In this document: positions 24,154 through 34,554 of the stretch, in pieces
How the letters are laid out: every line of letters begins with the position of its first letter
Position numbering within the stretch: position 1 is the first letter of the stretch
From: Phlebopus portentosus
Lineage: Eukaryota; Basidiomycota; Agaricomycetes; Boletales; Boletinellaceae
Direction of reading: 5' to 3'
DNA: 64,000 nt
Assembly: GCA_037892935.1 (NCBI GenBank)
Contig: JAYXKI010000018.1
Location: 806,001 to 870,000 of the forward strand
The notes under the pieces: model-generated
The model's database searches: none
What the model was told of the DNA's origin: nothing
Seen by the model: only the letters and a program-made list of their open reading frames with translations
Position numbers and translations under genes: made by a program

Positions 24154-24435
24154 TTAACCCTCCAACTCTGCTTCGATGAACAAATCAATTGCTTTCTCTA
24201 ATGACATGCCATCCTTATCTAAGTAATTGTCCTCCATAAGAAGTATATGTGCCTCTTGAAGTTTCTCAGTACATTGGGTTTCTTTTTCATCTTCCAGTAA
24301 GTTGGAGAATCCCTTTGATAGCAAAGTATTAACAATGAGGCCCTGCTGAGCTGTTTTAAACAACTGCATGATGTCTTGTAAGCTCTTCTCATAATCCTTA
24401 TCATATGAGCACCTGGCATGTACTAGATAGTTCAA
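24154..24435 (-). CDS. Hypothetical 94-codon ORF, possible exon
   Basis: An uninterrupted frame with a soluble, helical-looking composition (KSLQDIMQLFKTAQQG ... EKLQEAHILLMED ... EKAIDLFIEAELEG). I do not recognise the family. There is no ATG at the beginning; the track start is a TTG and a TTTTAG acceptor-like sequence lies just upstream, so it could be a last exon. It sits next to foldback copy 2 in AT-rich repeat debris. It may be a captured host fragment or part of an unidentified element. Confidence 0.3.
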   Translation of the reverse strand: MNYLVHARCSYDKDYEKSLQDIMQLFKTAQQGLIVNTLLSKGFSNLLEDEKETQCTEKLQEAHILLMEDNYLDKDGMSLEKAIDLFIEAELEG

Positions 24436-24761
24436 TATGCTAAAACTCCTATGAACTGTCTAATAGCTGAGGAGTGTCACAGTTCTTGGGGGCTGTTTAG
24501 TAAGATCAAGATGAGTGAAAAGAAGAAGAGTAACTTTGGGAGAATACTAGAGTGAGACTGATGTGTCGATCTAGGTTCTAGAGCAGTTCTAGAAGGGATA
24601 GAGAAAAAAATAGGATTGAAGGCTGCTGGATGTATACAAGAGGGGGGGAATTGGATCAAAGGAGATAAGCAAAGAAGCAAAGTGGGAGAAGTTGAAGCTA
24701 GGGTGATTGGCAGTGTAGTGTAAAGATAAATGATATCCTTACAGGTAATCCCTTGATGGAT
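24436..24761. other. Unassigned spacer
   Basis: AT-rich sequence with no ORF or repeat I can name. Confidence 0.4.
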
Positions 24762-25541
24762 TCAAACTCTGGAGGCAGAAGATAATAAGACGAAGCTTAG
24801 AGAAGAACTTCCTCTGAGCATTAACAATATAAAGGTGATCATTTTGAGGATCCAATATGATATAACAAGTTATGACAAGTTATGATGGGTTACAATAGAT
24901 TATGAAATGGAATGAAGTGATACGATGCAGAGCGAAGTAATACACAAAGGGACTCAAGTCAGACCTTGTGTGGGGGCATAGGGGAGAGAGATGAGGGTCT
25001 CAAACTTCAACATGAGTTAAACTGATCACACTGGGCTTGAGTACAACTGCAAAGCAGAAGATACAAGGTGTATGGGATAGAACTTTCATGTATTTTAGAG
25101 AGACAAGGAGTTGAGGTGAGTACAGAAAGAGTCAAATTGATCTCGACTATAGCAAGAGTAGGTTTCTAGTCCAAACTGAACTCTGAACTAAGCTTTCCTG
25201 AGCTAAAACTGAGCTCCTACTATGAGTAGCATATCTATTTATAACATTGTCCAAACCTGAGCCTTCAGAGTATTAGGGAGTATAATAAAAGAAAATTGAA
25301 AGTGATAAACATAAGAGAATACATGGGAAATAAAAGATGAGGTGAGTATATCTAGAAGGTGGCGAGCATAATGACCATAGAGCACAATACGAAATGTAAG
25401 CGTATGCAAAATGATGAGCATAAGGATCATAGAGGGACAAAACAAAATATGAACACATATAGAACTCAAAAGAGAAAAGCTGGAGCATATTGTGTCAGGT
25501 CAAAGCTTAGGAGGCATTAGGGGCCGATTACAGATCCTTCA
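24762..25541 (-). repeat. Degenerate LTR related to the Gypsy-4 family
   Basis: Three anchors match the Gypsy-4-type LTR in minus orientation: the start (TTCAAACTCTGGAGGCAG), the promoter region (CTATTTATAACATTGTCCAA then CCTGAGCCT, against CTATATTTATAC...GCTGAGCCT at 12696) and the end (ACAGATCCTTCA against CAGACTTACTCTTCA). It is about half the length of the intact LTR and has no open frames. Boundaries are approximate. Confidence 0.45.
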
Positions 25542-26891
25542 ATTTATCTCTCATGTTTGGATTTTAGTAAGACAAGCTAGCTAAGCCAGCCTTTATGAGT
25601 TTTGACTAGGTGGCTCAAACATCTAATTGGCTGCTCTCGGTGGATTCCAAATATTGTAAGTTCTCCCCATACAGTGGTCGAATGTAAGAGGTTGTAGTAG
25701 TTTGTTCCACTTTAAATTGTATTAATCTACACTAAGTTTCACTGTTACGATGCAGATTACTATAGAACATGTGTCACATGTGCGATCTTAGACCTAGCAT
25801 ATTAATGCTTCTTACATCTCTTGGTTTCTTGAAATTGTGACTGTTTACAGTCACACTCCTAATAAGGTTAGACTTGGCATCTTAAAATTCTTGATGTGTA
25901 AAACATGGTTTGCAATATGTTCCATTCATCTATCCTCTCTTCTCTCCATCATATTCTAACAACAGCAATAAATTGCATAGAGTTCTGAGGAGTGGTTTGT
26001 GCAGCTAAAGAAGTCAGTGCAAGATCTAGAGGAGCTAAATGGGGGAGACAACAGAACAGCAGTAGCAGTAGTAGCAGCAATAGCAGCAGCAGCAGCAGCT
26101 CATCTGTTGATAGGCTGGTCAAACATGAAGAGGGGTGCAAGAGGTGCATAAAGGCAGGCTAGATCTGTTAGGAGTACCCTAGACAAGCCTGTAAGTACTA
26201 CCACATGGTAGCCAGATGGTGATATGAGCTGGCTACACATGAGAGGGCTGTATATTATCTGCAGAATAAGCAGGTAGAACACAAGGTGCATAAAGCTTGT
26301 CAGTACACAATGGTGCAGGTGCTAAGGATGCCAGTTGTGCCTGTCCTTGAGGTGAGTGACATCGAGGAGTTGGTTACCAGGATGAATGAGAGTGCCATTT
26401 ATTTCCAGATGGTGGCCTTGGAGAGGTACATGCACATGTTGTTCCATGCTGTAGATCAACTACATAACCTGATGTAGGAGATGCTGACTAAGACCCATGT
26501 GCTAGAAAGGGTGATAAGAGGTGAGGAGAAAAAGTAAGAAGTAAGAGAAGTGAGGAGAGGGGGTAAAGTGCATCAAAACAATGCTTTTCATCTAGTGTCC
26601 CCTCATGGGATGAATAAAAACAAAGAAAAAGAAAAAAAAGAAAAAAAAAAAGGACTTTTGTATATATATAGTTTTTGTGTTTTTTTTTTAATGTTATGAA
26701 TTTTTGTTTGCAGTTTTGACATTTTGGAGTGAAGGTAAAATGAGGCAAGGTCGAAGAATAATGGAAGAATGAGGAGAGAGAGATATGAAAAAATGAGAGA
26801 TTAGAAAAAAATAAGTGATGATTATTGAGTGAAAGAACTGGGAAAAGAAATAAGCTGGTTGCACTATTTTGTGCAATGTTATACTAGGTTG
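25542..26891. other. Unassigned region with CAG/TAG microsatellite
   Basis: No domain found. A CAG/TAG-type repeat occupies about 26052-26099. A 63-codon ORF at 26286-26477 (+) reads as a plausible helical peptide but is too short to assign. A poly-purine stretch lies at 26620-26655. Confidence 0.4.
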
Positions 26892-26972
26892 TATTAAGAG
26901 TTGAAAACAGGTGACCGGCCAGACTAGGTTCAATCTCTAGTCTGGCCAGTCACCTGTTTTCAACTCTTAATA
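26892..26972. repeat. 81-bp near-perfect palindrome followed by a copia-type primer-binding site
   Basis: The arms 26893-26927 and 26937-26971 are 35 bp with one mismatch, around a 9-base loop. The next bases, GATTATGAGCCTTG (26973-26986), match the copia primer-binding site GGTTATGAGCCTTG at 29199 with one change. Confidence 0.75.
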
Positions 26973-27089
26973 GATTATGAGCCTTGCTGTGCAAGTACCA
27001 CTATAGTTGAGAAAGCTGACTAAGCCTTAGATTATAGAAGGGTGTTAGAATTATGTAATCCTCAGCTTACTCAGACTATGAGTTATTCC

Positions 27090-28656
27090 TGTTAGAGGTG
27101 TAGGTCTGGGGTTACACCGGTTTTGATCCTTTTGCCTAAGCAGCGGTATGTTGTACAGAGGTGATCTATCTACCCACGTTTAGCTGTACCACGCGGTCCC
27201 CTTACTATCCTTCCTAGTTGCAGTCCAGGTAAGGGATGCTTTCAGAGACAAGGTAGAGTAAGAGCAGATTGGGATTTCCAAGAGGCGTAGTAGTACAAAG
27301 CACACAATGGATAGTGTAGTAAGACACTGTCGCTGTGTGTTAAGAGGATCGAAAGATGGGGGAAAGAGGGCCTACTTCTAACGCTATTTATGCTTTCTAG
27401 ATAATCCATTTTCCGTCCTATTTCTTACTCATCTTCTCTCCACTTTACTCCACCATGCTCCACCTTGCTCCACTTCTCTCCACCATTACATCACTTCCTT
27501 CGTCATTCTGCTCCACTGAGCGCCACTTTGCTCCAATGTATTTCCACTATGACAGAATTCTGTGGGGTTGCTGACTGAGACAATAGAGGTGCTGCTCCAG
27601 TATGGAAATCTCCACTGTCAGTGCTCCACTATGACGTCAATTCCATCACCAGGTGGGATTGTAGCTCTTGGTGCAATGTAGGCAGCTCGATATGTGACTC
27701 TTCGCTGTTCATCTTGTGGTCCAAAGGGTGTAAGCACAACTCGCACATCGGTATTGAGATGTCGGGTTGGTGTAGAGTATGGTCCAATGCATACCATGAA
27801 CTGTATGAGTTCAGCTGGGGGATGCAGTTGTGTTCGAGTGACTAGCCATGCTTTGCCTGGGAGTCTAACATCGCGAATGTATTGCCATATCCTTCGTTGG
27901 AGTACCAGTTGTAGTTGCTTGGTGTCCAGGTTCGCATTCCTTGGTAAATAAAGGTTTGCTTGCACCGTAGAGGCTGGACATGAGTTGTGCAGCTCTGGCT
28001 TGTACCATCCTAGTATCCTCCAAATTATTGGGTCTGCAGCTCGAGGGGTTCGAGTTGTAACAATGAGTTCCTCATGTCGCTTGGGTATTATAGGATTTGG
28101 TGGATTGGCATGTAACGCTTCTTGCGTATGACGTTGGACTTCGATTTGGCAGTCGCGTGTTTCGCTTGTAGCATGACATACTGTGAAGTATATCTCATAA
28201 AGGACCATGTACACTCGGGCACAAGTCTGACAGTGCTGGAATGCCAGTGATGTCTCCATTGGGCTCGGATTAGCCTTTAGACTTTAGGTGTTAGGCTTTA
28301 GTAGTCGTGTTCTAGACTTCTCGGGCTTCTAGTAGTTTTGATCGCTTCTTGACTTCTTTTGATCAGGTCGGATCGGGAGTTTGGTCGGCGGTGTTAAGAT
28401 GATGGTCGGCGGTAGTAAATCGGCGGTGGTAATTACCGGTCGGCGGTGCTAAGTAGTCCGCGGGGTTACGTACTTGTGGCGTGCTTCTCAGGCGCCCATA
28501 TATTGCCGTTGATGCCCGTGACCATTACCTTGGTCGTGTTAACAGTAGTTTGGCTCTAGTGACTGCTAGACTGTTACTAGTCGCATTTGGAATGCTGATC
28601 CTGTTGATCTGCCAATCGTGTCGATCTTGATGCGAGTTTTTGAGCGGATCCTTTCA
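27090..28656 (-). repeat. Solo LTR of Gypsy-2 (1567 bp)
   Basis: Same length and ends as the Gypsy-2 5' LTR (31591-33157) in inverse orientation. It is flanked by a perfect 5-bp duplication ATTCC (27085-27089, 28657-28661). It contains an intact copy of the 213-codon LTR ORF. Confidence 0.93.
27618..28259 (-). CDS. LTR-encoded 213-aa protein of Gypsy-2 family, unknown function (solo-LTR copy)
   Basis: An ATG-to-stop frame (METSLAFQHCQTC...GIDVIVEH) within the solo LTR, in the LTR's sense direction. I recognise no domain. There are several N-terminal Cys/His residues (HCQTC, CHATSETRDC) and aromatic residues (RRIWQYIRDV, WLVTRTQLHP). About nine residues differ from the copy at 31988-32629 and neither copy has a stop or frameshift. 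A third copy at about 5040-5530 is destroyed. Function is unknown; it could be a U3-encoded accessory protein or a captured gene. Confidence 0.55.
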   Translation of the reverse strand: METSLAFQHCQTCARVYMVLYEIYFTVCHATSETRDCQIEVQRHTQEALHANPPNPIIPKRHEELIVTTRTPRAADPIIWRILGWYKPELHNSCPASTVQANLYLPRNANLDTKQLQLVLQRRIWQYIRDVRLPGKAWLVTRTQLHPPAELIQFMVCIGPYSTPTRHLNTDVRVVLTPFGPQDEQRRVTYRAAYIAPRATIPPGDGIDVIVEH

Positions 28657-28728
28657 ATTCCCTACTTAGTAGCAATATGGACCCTGAACTTATAGTCTGA
28701 GTAAGCTGAGGATTATATAATTCTAACA

Positions 28729-28946
28729 GGTTGTGATTCACAACTAAGCATATGAAGGTAAAAACACAGTTGAACACATATCTCAGTTGGCATGAACACT
28801 TTTTGAGGGGCTAAATACAGTTGGGCACAAATAATTTGAAGGAAGGAGAAATTGAGAGGAAAATCAGGAGAGAGAAGAAAGAAAATGAATAAATCAAAAG
28901 AGATCTAATAGAAGAGGAATGTTAGTAGTTTGTATAGAGAGTATTA
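28729..28946. other. Spacer after palindromic element
   Basis: Starts GGTTGTGATTCACAACTAAG, a weak match to the copia primer-binding site at its first eight bases. The rest is A-rich with no feature. Confidence 0.35.
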
Positions 28947-29198
28947 TGTTAGAAGTGTGATTCTGACACTTTTAGTATTTTGTAGTTTATTATTCTGTTT
29001 ATATTCTTCCTTATGTCCGCTTTCTTGATCATGTGATGCTTATGTAATCTTCTGTAAAAGCGGCACAGTCCATTGGTGAGTACTCTACATTAAGTATACT
29101 CACCACTGGACTCAAGTATGTAGTTAGACTGCTAATACACATCAAGTGTACTCACCACTGGACTCAGTAGTCCCTTGCTGGATTTGTGTAATCTAACA
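28947..29198 (+). repeat. copia LTR (5' LTR of copy C), complete
   Basis: 252 bp with intact ends TGTTAG...CTAACA. An internal near-tandem duplication (TACTCACCACTGGACTCA twice) lies in its second half. It serves as reference for the other copia LTRs. Confidence 0.9.
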
Positions 29199-29214
29199 GG
29201 TTATGAGCCTTGAG
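29199..29214 (+). promoter_or_regulatory. copia primer-binding site (initiator-tRNA half type)
   Basis: GGTTATGAGCCTTGAG begins directly after the LTR. GGTTATGAGCC is the complement of GGCTCATAACC, which contains the CAT anticodon loop of eukaryotic initiator tRNA-Met. This fits the half-tRNA priming known for Drosophila copia. Confidence 0.7.
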
Positions 29215-29737
29215 CTCTAGCTGTCTGCACTGCTGCATTTTTGAGTTTTTAGATTTGGAGAGCTGCTATTGTTGTCAGAGAAGCTTTTAGTGTTCTGGGC
29301 TGGCCTTTTGGTGTGTTTCTAGTGTTCCCATTATCTTCTGCACCCTTCTGTGTAGTTTCCACAGTCCCAGAGCCCTCTGCCTTCTTCTTTGGCTTTTATT
29401 AGTGCCAAATCTTCCCAAAACTCCGCCAGTTGATTGCTCCACAACCATCTAGCCATTTTTGACGCCCTTTGGCAAGTTTACTCGGCCCATATAGGCCTAC
29501 TGTCCTGCCGAGTTTCAACCTGATTCATCGCGATTTGACACTGCTATAGCCCTATCACTTTTGGCTATTTTTGAAGTTGCATTGCCTATTCTGAGTGAAC
29601 TGCTGATCCATTTCTCACGAAATTTGGCACGTCTATTTGGCCTATTTCCTCGTTCCCTGTCGCAAAGTTTCAGCTAAATCAGTCAAGAACTCGCTGACTT
29701 ATTGAAGAATCTTTATTTTATACCTCATTTTGGCAAT
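29199..29737 (+). mobile_element. copia copy C, 5' leader only
   Basis: Aligns in plus orientation to the leaders of copies A and B and then breaks off at 29737, where a different LTR begins. No coding part of copy C is in the window. Confidence 0.75.
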
Positions 29738-30203
29738 GTTAAGCGACAGCCTAACGCCCGCATCGCCGATGCCTACTAACCAAGAGACAACCTTAATAAG
29801 CAAGAGAACCCAGTCCCTCAGATAATCTGAGGGGTGAGCATCAACGTAGAGACAAAGCAAGTATATAGCCAGAGATCTAACGAATGTCAAGGCAAGGGGC
29901 CTCTACAGGAAGACTAGCTATCTATATACCTTACGAGCCTGAGAAAAGACTACCGACTAAGGAAACAAGTGTGATGTCATAAGGTTCAGAGTTAGATCAT
30001 GTGGTTGGACAGATCGGAGGAAGCATAGAGGAACGTCAGAGTAGAGTAATAGAGAATGACTAATGAACTAACTAAGAGACCATGTGACATCGGAGTGAAC
30101 GGAGAAGGTTAAAGAATGTTCGGACAGGTATAGATGACGACAATAAAAGAAAGGAAAAGGAAAAAGAAAAGAAAATCAAATATACATGCACATAACCCTT
30201 ACA
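29738..30203 (-). repeat. LTR of a minus-strand gypsy element (3' LTR)
   Basis: 466 bp, TGTTAAGCGAC...CCCTTACA; the complement starts TGTAAGGGTT and ends GCTTAACA. It resembles the Gypsy-1 LTR in length, ends and layout (T/C-rich start, ATGTGAC motif). The adjacent 30204-30245 complements to a Gypsy-1-like pol end with a GAGGGGAAGATAATG purine tract. Confidence 0.6.
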
Positions 30204-31590
30204 TTATCTTCCCCTCAAGGCTCATTGTCCTAATGAGCCAAGGCAGTTTCACACTAATATGCGTTAGATCGTCATCGAGGGTGTCGGTGTTGGCGTTATG
30301 CCGAAAATTTGAGAATGTTGGTTTAGTCGAGTGTTTGCAGGTTTGTTTCTTCATTGTCAGTTTTGTCGGCATTATGCTGAAAAGCCTTATCGCTTCCTAG
30401 GTTAGCCTTCAGAGGGTCATCAGGACTTATCTCTTAGCTAACTGTTGAAAATGATGGTTCCTTCCATCACAACACCTTCAGTTCCTTTAATGTGTATACA
30501 AATCCACAAGAGATGTTCTCTAGGGCATCGGAAAAGACATAAGGGTATGAAATTGGGGATTTGCCTCACTTGTTTCATCACTTTCTGGTTTTGTCAGTAT
30601 CAAAAGAAAGATATTACTATCCTTGGCATCAACTTCGGGATGCTCGCAGGACTTATAACCCAGTTGACAGTGAGAACAGTCATCTCTCTCCTCAAGACAC
30701 TTTCAATTCCTTCAGCAAGTACGTAGGTTTCAGCAAGTGGACGTCTTTGAGGGTGTCGGGAAAAAGATGTCGCCTGCAATTTGTCAGGCGCCAGGGAAAA
30801 ATGTAGGAGTGAAAAATTGGCGCTCCATGAGACACGCTCCAGGGCTGGCTCACTTTTGCTTGGCAGCCCCTTCATGCATCCATACAGGGTCAGGGAACGA
30901 GACTCGCTTTCGCTTGCCTCGACCATCAGGCAGCCTGTGCCACCCTTGGCCCTCCCCTATACTATCTTCCTCTCAAGAATTGGTGTCCTGACGATTCACA
31001 GGTAGATGGCGAGTGCATGTGTCTGCATCACATATGAAGACATCTATCCTACAGAAAAAAAAAGTGGGTAGATGGGGTAGGAAAAAAATAATGATCCTCA
31101 GGGTTGAAGGCATGTTCCTGAAGCCTACATGGGGGTTGATAGGTACGCCCCCCCAAAACCTATATCGTGGTCCTTCTCCAGGTTGGATGTCGTCGTGAGC
31201 AAAAAAATAGTAGTAAATTGCACCAACGAGTAACTACAATACGCACGTTGGGGGTTGCCAATTTCGATTTTTGAGTTTTACCTCTATTAGGACTAGGGAA
31301 CGTCACACATGCCCTGACCTTACATGCCACCGATGGGGATTACTGCCTACCTAGCAAATGCTAGAAGGACTTATGATCCAAGATGAACTCAGGGGCCCCT
31401 GCAGCATGCAGGTCATCGGGGGGTGCTGCTCCTTCATCTTTCAGGAAGCGCCTATCTACAGTTTGGTGAGCTACTACGGCATCATTGGACACCTCACCTA
31501 GATGGTCACGAATTTGAGACATCGCCAGTGGGGGACTAGTGCCACCAGCAATCAGAGACATGCACTCCATTGCAGATACACTGCCCCCAC
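30204..31590. other. Decayed gypsy-like and unassigned sequence
   Basis: Position 30204 onward (TATCTTCCCCTCAAGG...) is the pol tail of the minus-strand element. A similar segment occurs again at 30959 (TATCTTCCTCTCAAGA), suggesting a second truncated relative. ORFs at 30445-30726 and 31361-31603 show no recognised domain. The rest shows nothing I can name. Confidence 0.4.
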
Positions 31591-33157
31591 TGAAAGGATC
31601 CACTCAAAAACTCGCATCAAGATCGACACAATCGGCAGATCAACAGGATCAGCATTCCAAACGCGACTAGTAACAGTCCAGCAGTCACTAGAGCCAAACT
31701 ACTGTTAACGCGACCAAGGCAACGGTCACGGGCATCAACGGCAATAAATGGGCACCTAAGAAGCACGCCACAAGTATGTAACCCCGCGGACTACTTAGCA
31801 CCGCCGACCAGTAATTACCACTGCCGATTTACTACCGCCAACCGTCACCTTAACACCGCCGACCAAACTCCCAATCCGACCTGATCAAAAGAAGTCAAGA
31901 AGCGATCAAAACTACTAGAAGCCCGAGAAGTCTAGAACGCGACTACTAAAGCCTAACACCTAAAGTCTAAAGGCTAATCCGATCCCAATGGAGACATCAC
32001 TGGCATTCCAGCACTGTCAGACTTGTGCCCGAGTGTACATAGTCCTTTATGAGATATACTTCACAGTATGTCATGCTACAAGTGAAATGCGTGACTGCCA
32101 AATCGAAGTCCAACGTCACACACAAGAAGCGTTACATGCCAATCCACCAAATCCTATAATACCCAAGCAACATGAGGAACTCATTATTACAACTCGAACC
32201 CCTCGAGCTGCAGACCCGATAACTTGGAGGATACTAGGATGGTACAAGCCAGAGCTGCATAACTCATGTCCAGCCTCTACAGTACAAGCAAACCTTTATT
32301 TACCAAGGAATGCGAACCTGGACACCAAGCAACTACAACTGGTACTCCAAAGAAGGATATGGCAATACATTCGCGATGTTAGACTCCCAGGCAAAGCATG
32401 GCTAGTCACTCGAACACAACTGCATCCCCCAGCAGAACTCATACAGTTCATGGTATGCATTGGACCATACTCTACACCAACCCGACATCTCAATACCGAT
32501 GTGCGAGTTGTGCTTACACCCTTCGGACTACAAGACAAACAGCGAAGAGTCACATATCGAGCTGCCTACATTTCACCAAGAGCTACAATACTACCTGGTG
32601 ATGGAATCGACGTCATAGTGGAGCACTGACAGTGGAGCTTTCCATACTGGAGCAGCACCTCTATTGTCTCAGTCAGCAACCCCACAGAATTCCGTCATAG
32701 TGGGAATACATTGGAGCAAAGTGGCGCTCAGTGGAGCAGAATGACGAAGGAAGTGATGTAATGGTGGAGAGAAGTGGAGCAAGGTGGAGCATGGTGGAGT
32801 AAAGTGGAGAGAAGATGAGTAAGAAATAGGACGGAAAATGGATTATCTAGAAAGCATAAATAGCGTTAGAAGTAGGCCCTCTTTCCCCCATCTTTCGATC
32901 CTCTTAACACACAGCGACAGTGTCTTACTACACTATCCATTGTGTGCTTTGTACTACTACGCCTCTTGGAAATCCCAATCTGCTCTTACTTTACCTTGTC
33001 TCTGAAAGCATTCCTTACCAGGACTGCAACTAGGAAGGACAGTAAGGGGACCGCGTGGTACAGCTAAACGTGGGTAGATAGATCACCTCTGCACAACATA
33101 CCGCTGCTTAGGCAAAAGGATCGAAACCGGTGTAACCCCGGACCTACACCTCTAACA
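31591..33157 (+). repeat. Gypsy-2 5' LTR (1567 bp)
   Basis: Ends TGAAAGGATCC...CTCTAACA, identical in extent to the solo LTR at 27090-28656. A TATA-like CATAAATAG lies near 32855; the decayed copy near 4660 has TATAAATA there. The 213-codon ORF is upstream of this box, so it lies in U3. A TTGGATCGAAAG sequence follows the LTR and may be the primer-binding site. Confidence 0.9.
31988..32629 (+). CDS. U3-encoded 213-aa protein of Gypsy-2, unknown function
   Basis: ATG-to-TGA frame in the sense direction of the element, inside U3 and upstream of the likely promoter. It would be transcribed from the 3' LTR copy as the tail of genomic RNA, or from an upstream promoter. Its place recalls U3 accessory genes of some retroviruses, but no sequence relation is claimed. 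Intact here, while Gypsy-2 gag and pol carry many stops. Differences from the 27618-28259 copy include conservative changes (V/I, M/I) and Arg/Gln. No known domain. Confidence 0.6.
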   Translation: METSLAFQHCQTCARVYIVLYEIYFTVCHATSEMRDCQIEVQRHTQEALHANPPNPIIPKQHEELIITTRTPRAADPITWRILGWYKPELHNSCPASTVQANLYLPRNANLDTKQLQLVLQRRIWQYIRDVRLPGKAWLVTRTQLHPPAELIQFMVCIGPYSTPTRHLNTDVRVVLTPFGLQDKQRRVTYRAAYISPRATILPGDGIDVIVEH

Positions 33158-33549
33158 TTGGATCGAAAGATCACTCGCTAGTTTTAACACCACCTCTCAC
33201 AGGCAAGGTTCTTGGCTAGTGTTTTATCGAGGCGAGGACCGTCGACCTCAAGCCCCTATTGACGCTGCTAGTTTCGAGATTAGCAAACCTATTCCCTAGG
33301 ACAAGTGCACATCCTGGAGAACAAACCCGATTCACTCAAATCAAACATCTATTATCATAATTCTTTTATCGACGAAGTGTACCTAATAGCAAAGGCATCT
33401 GGTAGCCCTGCAGTTGGGAGCACACAAACAACAACAACCAAGATAGCAACAGTACCAGCTACTATTGCTAAATTCGACGAGAAAGGAACGGCTTGGTCTA
33501 CCGTACCTTATAACGATTCACCTGAAGTTATAGGCGAGAAACGTGGTTA

Positions 33550-34554
33550 ATGAACCATCCAGAGAACTCAAGTGGAAGAAGTAACAACCAAAGGACGAGT
33601 AACCGAACAAGTAACCAAACAAGATCAGGATCGCACCGAGATAGTGAACTGAATCATATCCAAGGAAGGATATCAAGATTGGAACTGGATAGAGACATTC
33701 TTTGGGGAACTGCCACCCGCACAGACAACGAATATCCACCCATAATACTATCTCTATGAGAGAGAATAGTACGACTCGAAGGACTACAGACTAGTCAAGC
33801 AAGAGCTCAAACAAATAACAATCTACCGAGTGGAGTATACGCAACTACAGTTGGACAGCAACTCAAAGCACTCGAGATTAACACCAATGGACTAGGAGCA
33901 CAAGTAGCAACACTACATCGAAACGACGATTTACTAGATCGATCAGTCATACTCCTAAGCCAACAAGTCACCACAGAGATATCAGTAGTTCAAGACGAGA
34001 TAGGACGTTTACGCAATACACTTAACACCCACGAACAACGAATCCAAGCAGTTGAAATAGCAACTACAGAACTTACAAGGATCGCTCAATCGACACCAAA
34101 CGTTGCAGAAGACATTAGCAACTTACGCGAAGCACTCCTGACATTAGGATGAACAGTCGAATCAAGTCAACAAGCCTACTTAACATTGATTGCATCAGTA
34201 CAGACAACAGAAAGTACTGCAAGGAATATACTTGAGCACGCAGAGTATCTCAGACAGGAAGCTCAATGAATTCGAGAGCTACATCATCAAGCAGAGCATA
34301 CTTCCGACGGAACAGTATCATCCGACGAGGAGTTATCACGAGCACTAAACCCGTACTCATTGCAAGGGTTTAACAGTCAAAGCGCTACACTCCAAGTACC
34401 AACCAGTGGTTCAATAGCAACCCAAACACCAGAACATCCAGCCACATATTCACTACCAGCAGTGCCGATAATCACATACGATCATGTCGACCACCGACCA
34501 GAAAGTTCAGATCCTGGAGATGCAACTACAAACTCTTCAGATACAACTCTCTAA
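33550..34554 (+). pseudogene. Gypsy-2 extra ORF upstream of gag, coiled-coil protein
   Basis: One frame of about 334 codons runs from ATG 33550 to TAA 34552, broken only by TGA at 33757, 34150 and 34267. The N-terminus is Ser/Asn/Arg-rich (SGRSNNQRTSNRTSNQTR). The middle is a heptad-like coiled coil (GQQLKALEINTNGLGAQVATL; VVQDEIGRLRNTLNTHEQRI) and the C-terminus is Ser/Pro/Thr-rich. It overlaps the gag start (34484) in another frame. It may be a Gag N-terminal extension or a separate assembly protein; I know no named family. Confidence 0.6.

Larger units (their letters stand above)
27043..28728. repeat. 114-bp palindromic element split by a solo LTR
   Basis: The 42-bp arms (27043-27084 and 28687-28728) are near-perfect inverse complements, beginning TGTTAGAATTAT. 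They are separated by the solo LTR 27090-28656 with its ATTCC duplication. Without it the unit is a 114-bp stem-loop bounded TGTTAG...CTAACA. Confidence 0.7.

Noticed and set aside
26052..26099. CAG/TAG repeat as a polyglutamine gene
   Set aside because: TAG codons interrupt the Gln frame and no flanking coding signal is visible.
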